From NCBI RefSeq assembly GCF_003703835.1, contig NZ_RDQR01000010.1:19936-83935 (forward strand): DNA of 64,000 nucleotides. The letters run 5' to 3'. A model generated the notes under the pieces. The model was given only the letters and a program-made list of their open reading frames with translations. It searched no databases and was not told the origin of the DNA. The first letter of the stretch is position 1. Each line of letters opens with the position of its first letter. The position numbers and the translations under genes were made by a program. Positions 56,801 through 64,000 of this stretch are shown here, piece after piece. This stretch comes from Auritidibacter ignavus (GTDB lineage: Bacteria; Actinomycetota; Actinomycetes; Actinomycetales; Micrococcaceae).

Positions 56801-58987
56801 GATGATCCGTTCACGGGTACAGGAACCTTCATTGTGCGCCTGCTGCAGTCGGGCATCATCAACACGCACGACCTGGCTCGCAAATATGCGAACGAACTCC
56901 ACGCGAACGAACTCATGCTGTTGGCCTACTACGTGGCCGCTATCAATATTGAGGCCACCTACCACGGTGTTATGGGTGGTGAGTACACGCCGTTTGAGGG
57001 AATCGTCCTGGCTGACACATTCCAGATGTCAGAAGACGGCGACACCCTCGACACGCAAATGTTCACGCAGAACAGCGAACGTGCCACTCGCCAGCTGGAC
57101 TGCCCCATACAGATTATTCTGGGCAACCCGCCGTACTCAGCCGGACAAACGAGCGCGAACGATAACAACCCAAATCAGACGTATCCGACACTCGATAGCC
57201 GAATCCGCGACACTTACGCTGCCAAACGAACAACCAAGGGCGGAAACGTCAACAGCCTGTACGGCTCCTACATTCGGGCTATTCGCTGGGGAGCTGGCCG
57301 TTTGGACGACCAGGGCGTTTTGGCCTATGTGACGAACGGTGGGTATATCGACTCGAATTCAGCCGACGGGTTGAGAAACAGCCTCATCGACGACTTTAAC
57401 CACCTGTATGTGCACAACTTGCGAGGTAATGCTCGAACCTCGGGAGAACAGCGTCGCAAAGAAGGCGGAAATGCGTTCGAAGCGGGAAGCCGCGCGACTG
57501 TTGCCATCATGTTGGCGGTCAAAGACCCTGCTCACGCAGGGCCGTGCGTGCTGCACTACAACGACATTGGCGACTATCTGAGCCGTGAAGAAGCTCGAAA
57601 TCGTAGAGACATCCGACGTTGGCACTATCGAATGGTCTGAGCTTGAGCTGAACGAGCGTGGCGAATGGATCAACCAGTCGTCAGACGCGTTTCAGGCGTT
57701 TTATCCGATTGGCGATAAGCATCGTGATGAAACTACGAGGGCATTGTTCTCAACGTACTCAGCAGGCTTGCAGACTAATCGTGATGCGTGGGTCTACAAC
57801 TTCAGTGAGAAGAAGCTGAGGTCAAATGTGGCCGCTCTAGTGGGACATTTGATGAGGTGCGCGTTTCCTACCAGGCTGAACCGCGTGAGCACCGTAACGA
57901 AACCGATGTCCAGAAATGGCTTGGAGACAATCCAGAGTATTTGGACGCAACGAGGATCAAATGGTCCCGCTCTTTGCGTAACTGGGCGGCCCGGGACAGA
58001 CAGATTGAAATCAGCTCAGACACGTTCCGCAGGAGTATCTACAGGCCCTTCATGAAATCCAGTCTTGCTTTTGGGTCGGGACTCAATCATGAACGCAGCC
58101 AGGTTCCGCGGATGTTCCCGGAAGCGGGAATGGAGAACTACGGGTTTTATTGCTTGTCGGGTGGAGGAGGACACCACTTTGCAGTTTTGGCTGTCAACGT
58201 GATCCCAGACTTGCATCTAATTGAGACTGGCCAGTTCTTCCCACGGTTTACGTACGAAAAGCTGGATGACTCATCAGGGCCGAGCGATCCGCAGGGGACG
58301 TTCGACCTGACCGATGGCCGCGTTTCGGGTGACACCGTCGTCAACGGATACAGGCGGATCGACAATATTTCTGATGACGCGCTCCAGCGCTACCAAGCAG
58401 CGTTCGGTGACGGGGTGACGAAGGACGACATCTTCGCAAGCATTTACGCTCTGCTTCATTCGGAGCTGTATCGGAGCACCTATACGGCTGACCTTAAACG
58501 GCAGCTGCCGCAGATCTCGTTGCCGGACACGGCGGAGGATTTCCGTAAGTTCGTTGAAGCCGGTGAGCAGCTGTTGGAACTGCACATTCGCTATGAGGAG
58601 CAGCCGGAGTATTCGTTGGGTGAAGAAGCCGTGTTTGGCGATACTGACGACCTAGATTTCTATCGTGTGCAGAAGCTGCGTTGGGGCGGGAAGTCTCGTA
58701 CGCCGAACAAAACGCAGATTGTGGTGAATGACAACATCACACTGACGGGCATTCCGGATGAGGCTCACGAATACATGCTCGGGTCACGTTCGGCCTTGGA
58801 GTGGATTCTGGATCGATACCAGGTGAAGACTGACAAGGACTCCGGCATTGTCAACGACCCCAGCGACTGGGGTCTGGAGCACGGAAACCCGCGCTACATT
58901 GTGGACCTCATCAAGAAGATCACCTATGTGAGTGTAGAGACGGTGAAGATCGTTAATTCGCTACCGAAACTCACGCTGCGGAAATAA
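56800..58987 (+). pseudogene. Decayed Type ISP restriction-modification enzyme (methyltransferase and specificity parts)
   Basis: The reading begins abruptly at methyltransferase motif I, DDPFTGTGTFIVRLLQSG, continues through ATYHGVMGGEYTPFEGIVL, and reaches motif IV NPPYSAGQ of N6-adenine methylases. A frameshift at about 57590 (two bases short) leads to KLEIVETSDVGTIEWSELEL; a second at 57848-57850 (a T run one base short) leads to VGHF-DEVRVSYQAEPREHR. The C-terminal region, SRSLRNWAARDRQIEIS to the TAA at 58987, fits the Type ISP specificity part. The nuclease and helicase modules expected at the N-terminus are missing, so no active enzyme can be made. Confidence 0.85.
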
Positions 58988-59028
58988 GGTGTAACACCTT
59001 GGGGTCATGTGCAAGGAGATCAGACCCC
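58988..59028. repeat. Two short hairpins after the restriction-modification remnant
   Basis: An 11-base palindrome GGTGTAACACC (58988-58998) directly after the stop, then GGGGTC (59001-59006) pairing with GACCCC (59023-59028). Neither has a U-tract. The remaining bases to 59148 show no gene. Confidence 0.4.
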
Positions 59029-59148
59029 GTGCGTTCCCTAGTCACTACCTCCCGCGCCTAAACCGCTATCTAAGGGAGCGTGCACTTTAGCGTCACCCTC
59101 GTCGCGTTGACCCTGTTTTATCGGTTTGAAGCGGCGTATAAGCGATAC

Positions 59149-59175
59149 TGCATAACATTCGTGGATGCTTATGCA
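59149..59175. promoter_or_regulatory. Inverted repeat upstream of the surface protein
   Basis: TGCATAA (59149-59155) and TTATGCA (59169-59175) with a 13-base spacer, about 80 bases before the surface protein start. Candidate operator; related proteins are often metal-regulated, but the repeat does not match a Zur or Fur consensus I recognise. Confidence 0.35.
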
Positions 59176-59256
59176 TACGGCAAGTCTCCTTGTGTCATGG
59201 TAGTGTTATTCCGCTGGCTCTTGTCAGTGAGAATACTTACATTAAAGGAGAGGTTC

Positions 59257-61914
59257 ATGCGCGTATTTCGTGCAACCTGTGCCTCACTCGCGGCTGTTGC
59301 AATTACGGCTTTTTCGTTCGCCACCACTCCTGCCTTCGCGGGACCAGATGACGATCGTAGCGTCGAGACGAAAGCACACGTTGACGCGCCCAAAGTTTTT
59401 TGGAACAAAGAGGCGAACACATTCGACATCAACTCACAGTCGAACGGGAAAACAGCTCCGCTGGACAAGACAGCAAACTGGGTGGGTCGTGGCTACAACT
59501 ATGACGGTAGCCAGAACTACGTATTCCCAGTTACTAACGACCACCGCCTCGGCTTTCTTGGCAAGGACGGCCAGCTTCTCTACATGGCCCCACAGGTCCC
59601 TGGGCCTGGCAATAGCCCCATTTGGTCAGGTTTCGGCGCTGACACCGCAGTCCCTATTGAACAGTTCCGTGACGGGAATTTCGCCCTGGAACTCGTGGGC
59701 TTTAATGGCCCCGGCCAAATGAACATGTTCAACTATTCGACATTCGGCGACCTACCGGTGACTCGCTTGTTCTCCTCCCACGACAAGGTTTCTCGGACAG
59801 TGTGGTTAGACCCAGGTACGCACACCCACAACATCACCACGTTTACAAAGCCGGGCCGCTACGAAGTCACTTTCGATGCAAGTGCGCGGAAATCTGACGG
59901 TTCTTTCACGGCTTCAAAACCAACCACGTTAGTGTGGCGGGTAGGTGGTACCAACCCCGCCGACGAAAAGCTCGGTGACGTGAGGGTCGCGTATGACCAG
60001 GCCGCAGGTGTCACGGGCAATTCCGCTCCGAGCTTCACGATCGCCCCACACGCAGGCAATGAAAAAGACGGCGATAAGAACCTCACTGATCTTACTTTCA
60101 ATGCTGGTAACGACGCCGCTGAAGGTACGGTCGTGTTCTACATCGACGGCTACCACCTCGCCGAAATCCCTGTTACGGGTGGTAAAGCAACGTGGGGCGA
60201 AATGATCGGCTCTCACACATCAAGTTTCCAGGCCGTGTTTGTGCCCACCCAGGGTGCTGCACGCTGGATCAGTGCACCCCTGACCTCAAGCACCGGGCAG
60301 ACAGCAGTGTCCACCACGAACACAGGGCAATTCCCCACAGAAACACCTGACACACCTGCCGGAGACTTCTCAACAGGCGAAGTAACGGTGAACTCGCGCG
60401 ATGTGTCCGTCAACGCACACACCCAAGGTGACGGCAACCGAGTCACAATTGACACGAAACCCGCTGATGACTCTCTTATCTACAACATCACGGGTGGCTT
60501 TTACGAAGAAGGTTACGACGAACCAACGTGTGCGGTAGATGGTGTAAGTGGCCCTGGGCGCCGTACGCTCGAAGTTAGTCGCGAGTACTGCAAGGGAGAC
60601 GAGTACACGCTACGGCTCACATTGGAGCCACAGCCGCGCGCCGCAATTGGTAATACAGACACCATTGACCTTGGACAGGTCAGTAACACGGGCAATACAG
60701 TTCAGACCCAGTTTTCCGAAAGCGGTGCCACCACCACACCCGACCCAGGCGACGGTAGTGAAACACCAAACCCAGGCGACGGAAACGACGGCTCTGACGA
60801 AAGTCTCCTCAACACGCCTGTCACGATTAATAACGGACACGTCGACCTGCGTGCCATGGACCTCAATGGTGAACTGACCGTAGCGCTCGGTGACGATTCG
60901 CGACAGCACGCACAGGAATCCGTGACACGCACTATCGACTCGACGACCCTGGAAGTCACGAAACTTGCGAAGGTTAAGCGTGAAGGCAACGTGCTTGCCA
61001 ACCCAAGCTACGACGTCCTCGGTCCCAAAGGCACTGAACTCTACATTCTGCCGCAAGCTCAACAACCAGGCCGTGTGTGGCCAGGGTTCTCAAGCGAAAC
61101 ACTCGACCGCATGAAGTATCCCGAAGGTGCGACGATGACACTCACACCTGTGAGCGCACCTGAAGGCGGAAAATGGTTTGCCTACACGGAGAACCTCGGC
61201 TCCATTCAAACGATGTACGCATCCAGCGAGAAGGCTGCAGACATTCCTCTTCCGCCCGGAACCCACATGCACACTGCGTGGGCATTCACCAAACCTGGAA
61301 CGTACACGATCGACGTGACGGCGCGCGCCAAGCAGGAGGTGGGCGGTGCACGAAGGGCTGGTGGCAGTGTGACAGCGAAGACGCAACGTCTCACGTTCGT
61401 CGTGGATCACAAGCCAGGTGGTGAAGACGGAGACGTCTCGACTCCGCCAAGTGAAAAGCCGAGTGAAGCACCAGGCGAACAGCCAACGCAGGAACCACCT
61501 GTGGAGCCGTCGCAGGAGCCAACTCAAGCCCCGTCACAGGAACCGTCAGAGGAGCAGCCTGGCGAGGAGCCCGGTGAAGCACCTTCGCAGGAGCCAAACG
61601 AACCGGCTCAGCCTGGTGAGTCCGACAACGACGACAGCAGGAAGCCTGACGACAAACAGACGGAAGCTCCTGCTGAAGGAGACGGAGGCGACTCCGACAA
61701 CGGTCCGAACAGCACCTCGGGCGGTTCAGGTGACAACACTGGTTCGAATGATTCGAACGGCACTGGTGCAAATGGTTCAAACGGCACCGCTTCGAACAAC
61801 GGCAACTCCCTGTCCCGTACCGGTGCCACGGTACTTCCGGTTGGACTGACCGCTGGTGCACTTGCTGTTGCTGGTGTTGCGCTACTTGTAGCTGCACGCC
61901 GTCGCAAGAGCTAA
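59257..61914 (+). CDS. Cell-wall-anchored surface protein with two choice-of-anchor M domains
   Basis: 885 residues from the ATG after AAAGGAG; the frame opens 59 codons earlier without signal sequence. Signal peptide MRVFRATCASLAAVAITAF...AFA ends near residue 29. Domain 1 (about 40-235) ends in HTHNITTFTKPGRYEVTF; domain 2 (about 520-715) ends in HMHTAWAFTKPGTYTIDV. Both are hallmarks of the actinobacterial surface-anchored domain (TIGR03769 type). Between them are an Ig-like stretch and a Gly/Asp/Pro linker. A Pro/Glu/Ser/Gln-rich stalk follows, then sorting signal LSRTG (852-856), a membrane helix and RRRKS. Relatives are usually encoded with metal ABC transporters; here it stands alone. 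Confidence 0.88.
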   Translation: MRVFRATCASLAAVAITAFSFATTPAFAGPDDDRSVETKAHVDAPKVFWNKEANTFDINSQSNGKTAPLDKTANWVGRGYNYDGSQNYVFPVTNDHRLGFLGKDGQLLYMAPQVPGPGNSPIWSGFGADTAVPIEQFRDGNFALELVGFNGPGQMNMFNYSTFGDLPVTRLFSSHDKVSRTVWLDPGTHTHNITTFTKPGRYEVTFDASARKSDGSFTASKPTTLVWRVGGTNPADEKLGDVRVAYDQAAGVTGNSAPSFTIAPHAGNEKDGDKNLTDLTFNAGNDAAEGTVVFYIDGYHLAEIPVTGGKATWGEMIGSHTSSFQAVFVPTQGAARWISAPLTSSTGQTAVSTTNTGQFPTETPDTPAGDFSTGEVTVNSRDVSVNAHTQGDGNRVTIDTKPADDSLIYNITGGFYEEGYDEPTCAVDGVSGPGRRTLEVSREYCKGDEYTLRLTLEPQPRAAIGNTDTIDLGQVSNTGNTVQTQFSESGATTTPDPGDGSETPNPGDGNDGSDESLLNTPVTINNGHVDLRAMDLNGELTVALGDDSRQHAQESVTRTIDSTTLEVTKLAKVKREGNVLANPSYDVLGPKGTELYILPQAQQPGRVWPGFSSETLDRMKYPEGATMTLTPVSAPEGGKWFAYTENLGSIQTMYASSEKAADIPLPPGTHMHTAWAFTKPGTYTIDVTARAKQEVGGARRAGGSVTAKTQRLTFVVDHKPGGEDGDVSTPPSEKPSEAPGEQPTQEPPVEPSQEPTQAPSQEPSEEQPGEEPGEAPSQEPNEPAQPGESDNDDSRKPDDKQTEAPAEGDGGDSDNGPNSTSGGSGDNTGSNDSNGTGANGSNGTASNNGNSLSRTGATVLPVGLTAGALAVAGVALLVAARRRKS

Positions 61915-61929
61915 GTCCTGCACAACGAG

Positions 61930-62010
61930 GGCCCGCACTTTCCTTTAGCGCCTCCCGCCAGGTGAGAAATCAGTTCATCCTGGCAGGTCGCGGTTGGGGA
62001 GGTGCGGGCC
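61930..62010 (+). terminator. Nested stem structure downstream of the surface protein
   Basis: Three nested inverted repeats: GGCCCGCAC (61930-61938) with GTGCGGGCC (62002-62010), CCTCCC (61951-61956) with GGGAGG (61997-62002), and GCCAGG (61957-61962) with CCTGGC (61979-61984). It starts 15 bases after the stop and is followed by TACTTTC. It probably ends the surface protein transcript, although it is larger than a usual terminator. Confidence 0.5.
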
Positions 62011-62084
62011 TACTTTCTACCACCTCGGGAACGGCCACCCCAGCAGACAAGCGACTCTAGTGGGTTGTCCTCAGAGTCAGCTGC

Positions 62085-62448
62085 TTAGAACAGTGCCAAT
62101 ACAAGTGCGGCTGCAACGAAGGGCACGCCACTTACAAAAACTAAATGCATCGCTTCGCCCATGCCCTGGTGAATGGCATCGGCAATTGGGCCTGGTAAGG
62201 CTTCAAGTTTCGCCGGATCCAAGGCAGAACCAACCCCTGAACCCGCACCCATCGAGCCGCCCATATTCTTGGCCCCCCGCAGGCAGATGTTCTTGAATCT
62301 TAGGCATCATCGCCGAACTCATGATCGACCCCAGCACCGCAATTCCAATCGTGGACCCGACGTTACGGAAGAACTGCACCGCCGCAGTTGCAACCCCCAG
62401 TTCAGTACGGTCCACCGCATTCTGAACCACCAGCGTGTACGTCTGCAT
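62085..62448 (-). pseudogene. MFS multidrug exporter (DHA2/EmrB-QacA type) C-terminal remnant
   Basis: Minus-strand sequence reads YTLVVQNAVDRTELGVATAAVQFFRNVGSTIGIAVLGSIM, a typical segment of 14-helix DHA2 exporters. A frameshift lies in a run of six C at about 62273-62278; the other frame continues GAKNMGGSMGAGSGVG, ALDPAKLEALPGPIADAIHQGM and the last helix FVSGVPFVAAALVLALF with stop at 62085. Everything N-terminal, more than three quarters of the protein, is missing. The upstream end abuts the TIGR02391-like gene directly. Confidence 0.85.
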
Positions 62449-62456
62449 GCACCTGC

Positions 62457-63116
62457 CTAAACCCTTGTGTTCCGATTTTTCCGACTCCGTGAAAAGCTAT
62501 TAATCACGAGCTTAGGGGCAGAATTGTTTGTTCCCAAAGCTGCGTCGAACAACTTTTGACCATCGTCTGTAGACCCAGTAAGGATGCGGATGCGGTCAGG
62601 AATCGACTTGGCTGTCTCGGATACCGCGTGGAACAGAGACTCGGCGATCAGTTCTTGGCTGCAATACTCCATCAGGCGTTCGTGGGTACTGCGCCGCTGA
62701 AGCTCCCCCACAAGAGAGCTGGTGAGACGCTCGATATCATCGAATGTGCGTGCCGCCTCAGCGAGTTGGGTCAACTCGCCAGCATCGTCGATATGCCATC
62801 CTTCGGTCGCCAGCACCTTGTTGAGCAAGCGGCGCAAATCATCCCAACGCTGACGATCGGTGGTATACCGTGTCGGGCTCATCGCCGTCGCTATGAACTC
62901 ACGAGTGTGTTGACCTGCTTGCGCTGCGGACATTCCCTCCGTAAGCGCGCCAAACAGTCCTTCTCGCTTACTCCCGGCAACACGCGGTGGCGCTCCAATG
63001 TCGAGGAGAAGTTCGTCGATTTGGCTTCCGCTTAGGCTCGGCAAATCAGTACTGGCCAGGACATTCGCAATACTGCGGATAGTCGAGCGTTGGGAGAAAG
63101 AATCGGACTGCATCAC
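62457..63116 (-). pseudogene. Truncated TIGR02391-like (Ymh) protein
   Basis: 219 residues remain. The C-terminal part has ELIAESLFHAVSETAKSIPDRIRILTGSTDDGQKLFDAAL, the beginning of the TIGR02391 domain found in phage- and defence-linked proteins. The frame ends SFSRSRKNRNTRV, but another frame reads TESEKSEHKG, the family's usual next segment (TxSExSEQxG), showing a frameshift at about 62490. After this the sequence runs into the MFS remnant (GRCMQTYTLVV), so the conserved RNPxAH end is lost. The N-terminal 140 residues are helical and hydrophilic. Confidence 0.65.
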
Positions 63117-63253
63117 CGCTCAAGCTTCTCATGTGAGCGAGTGGCCTGAGTATTTCAGCAAGACCGGGTGTCCGGATTCTTGCACGCTCAGGGGCGTATA
63201 CGTGAGAGCCCGAAGCGGCCGCACCCGTGGCTTGCTGGAATTCACGTCAATCC

Positions 63254-63272
63254 TGGCTCTTAGAAGGAGCCA
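63254..63272 (+). promoter_or_regulatory. Hairpin covering the ribosome site of the BRO-N gene
   Basis: TGGCTC (63254-63259) pairs with GAGCCA (63267-63272); the loop and right arm contain AGAAGGAG, the ribosome site of the ATG at 63276. Such a small hairpin could limit translation. Confidence 0.4.
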
Positions 63273-63275
63273 AAC

Positions 63276-63459
63276 ATGGCTACGAGAGATCTTCAGGTAT
63301 TCACTAACGATGCCTTTGGAACGATCCGAACTGTCGAGCATGAGGACAAGGTGTATTTCTGTGGCCGTGATGCGGTAACGGCGCTTGGATACACCAATAC
63401 GAGCAAGGCGATTCAGGATCATTGCCGTGGGGTTCCGTTTCGTTACCCCATCGTCGATG
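63276..63459 (+). pseudogene. BRO-N domain (phage antirepressor) N-terminal fragment cut by IS3
   Basis: Starts MATRDLQVFTNDAFGTIRTVEHEDKVYF and has the BRO-N sequence CGRDAVTALGYTNTSKAIQDHC typical of phage antirepressors. About 61 codons remain before the IS3-family end at 63460; the open frame runs eight codons into the element to a TAG at 63483-63485. The strong AGAAGGAG site precedes the ATG. The C-terminal domain, usually KilA-C or ANT, is absent from the window. Confidence 0.8.
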
Positions 63460-63790
63460 TGAACCGTCCTGGGTTTCGTTCCTAGATGGTTGGTAAAGAC
63501 AGTTCATCGTTGGTGAGGCTTTCGGTGTATTGGGCTTCGACTTCTGCTGGTGTCTTGTAGCCCAGTGCTTCGTGCAGCCGGGTGGTGTTCCACCAGTGGA
63601 CCCAGTTCATGGTCGCGAACTCGACATCGGTCAGGCTGTTCCAGGCCGGCTGGGAGTAGATCAGCTCGGCCTTGTACAAGCCGTTGACGGTTTCAGCAAG
63701 GGCATTGTCGTAGCTATCGCCGACTGTTCCGACTGATGGGGTGATTCCTGCGGTGATGAGCCGTTCAGTGTAGGCAATGGCAACGTATTG
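63460..63790 (-). mobile_element. IS3-family insertion sequence, one end only
   Basis: The end at 63460 begins TGAACCG...CTGGGTTTCGTTCC, resembling IS3-group terminal repeats, and the element carries the C-terminal part of an IS3 transposase on the minus strand. The other side is interrupted at about 63790 by an IS30-family element, so the first ORF and most of the transposase are missing here. Confidence 0.8.
63482..63790 (-). pseudogene. IS3-family transposase C-terminal fragment
   Basis: Reads QYVAIAYTERLITAGITPSVGTVGDSYDNALAETVNGLYK, the second half of the DDE integrase domain with the catalytic glutamate in the ALAETVNGLYK segment, then WVHWWNTTRLHEALGYKTPAEVE, and ends at TAG 63482-63484. 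The protein is cut before SDRGxQY by the IS30 end. It cannot encode an active transposase alone. Confidence 0.88.
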
Positions 63791-64000
63791 GGCAGGTTCA
63801 ACCGGTGGTTGCAACACCGGCCTGTTTCAGGGATTGTAGTGCTTCGCCGAAGACTTCGGCGGGGGTCTTCCAGCCGAGGGTCTTGCGGGGTCTGTTGTTG
63901 AGGGTGTGGGCCACCGCTTCGAGGTCGTCTGCGCTCCAGCGGGACAGGTCGGTGCCCTTGGGGAAGTACTGACGTAGCAGGCCGTTGGTGTTCTCGTTGG
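63791..64000 (-). mobile_element. IS30-family insertion sequence, right end of window
   Basis: The end reads GGCAGGTTCAACCGGTGGTTGCAACACC from 63791, typical of actinobacterial IS30-family terminal repeats. The transposase reads leftward toward it. The element continues beyond the window. Confidence 0.8.
63798..64000 (-). CDS. IS30-family transposase, C-terminal part (5' end outside window)
   Basis: About 67 codons: [21 protein letters not shown], then the IS30 catalytic-end segment [18 protein letters not shown], and the stop TGA at 63798-63800 that lies inside the terminal repeat. The N-terminal HTH and most of the DDE domain lie outside the window. It is intact as far as seen. Confidence 0.9.
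   Translation of the reverse strand, partial: NENTNGLLRQYFPKGTDLSRWSADDLEAVAHTLNNRPRKTLGWKTPAEVFGEALQSLKQAGVATTG

Noticed and set aside
61930..62010. Integron attC site
   Set aside because: No integron integrase or cassette array, and the core sites expected at the ends are not seen.
56800..64000. Intact defence island or prophage
   Set aside because: Every defence- or phage-like gene here is truncated or frameshifted; no integrase, terminase or capsid genes and no CRISPR array are visible.

Overview
The window looks like the chromosome of a Gram-positive actinobacterium of the order Micrococcales, most likely family Micrococcaceae. Evidence: fairly high GC by eye, a mycothiol-dependent formaldehyde dehydrogenase, HGxxPAAW and Trp-associated membrane proteins in the trp cluster, PdtaR-type ANTAR regulator, DnaE2 with a DUF6504 partner, actinobacterial Ap4A phosphorylase, and GPP34 protein. 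The genus cannot be fixed from sequence reading alone; halotolerant relatives such as Yaniella or Enteractinococcus are guesses.

Layout. 1-6147: a leftward Mrp/Mnh cation/proton antiporter operon (mrpA-C-D-E-F-G, mrpG cut by the window edge). 6531-6615: tRNA-Leu. 6779-8938: pdtaR convergent with pyk. 9028-15677: a leftward cluster trpE, Trp-associated membrane protein, HGxxPAAW protein, trpC, trpB, trpA, lgt (no trpD or trpG here). 15756-18918: hisI, then hisF/hisG/hisE, with a rightward TIGR03085 gene between. 18953-23699: pnuC, rpe, rsmB, fmt, def, so def-fmt-rsmB-rpe-pnuC-hisEGF read as one leftward string. 23732: a RecB-like nuclease. 24878-25294: four tRNA genes (Gly, Cys, Val, Gly). 25373-29619: zapE, divergent sseA plus sufE, then the thrS/Ap4A phosphorylase/GPP34 string ending at 31635. 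31750-37947: lipoprotein, SnoaL-like protein, and an SOS locus (dnaE2, DUF6504, SRAP) with a LexA box inside a well-formed promoter. 38127-39948: mycothiol-dependent formaldehyde detoxification pair. 41062-45028: nrdHIEF with two NrdR-like boxes on its promoter and a group of DnaA-box-like sites upstream. 45581-50852: HAD phosphatase, DUF1846 protein, alanine-racemase-fold enzyme and a sugar lactone oxidase. 50849-54525: ribokinase and an amino-acid ABC importer. 54575-56648: a broken SLC13/DASS transporter and a TetR regulator.

From about 56.8 kb to the right end the window changes character. A GNAT acetyltransferase gene is cut and fused to the methyltransferase part of a decayed Type ISP restriction-modification enzyme. 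Then come a large orphan cell-wall-anchored surface protein with two choice-of-anchor M domains, an MFS exporter remnant joined to a truncated TIGR02391 gene, a BRO-N antirepressor gene cut by an IS3-family element, and that element itself cut by an IS30-family element. This is an accessory island that has been repeatedly broken.

No intact undescribed system could be demonstrated. The most interesting signals are the regulatory architecture upstream of nrdHIEF (NrdR-like boxes, promoter and DnaA-like boxes), the SOS locus without imuA'/imuB beside it, the transporter pseudogene whose two TGA codons both sit at tryptophan-compatible positions, and the surface protein isolated among defence-gene debris.
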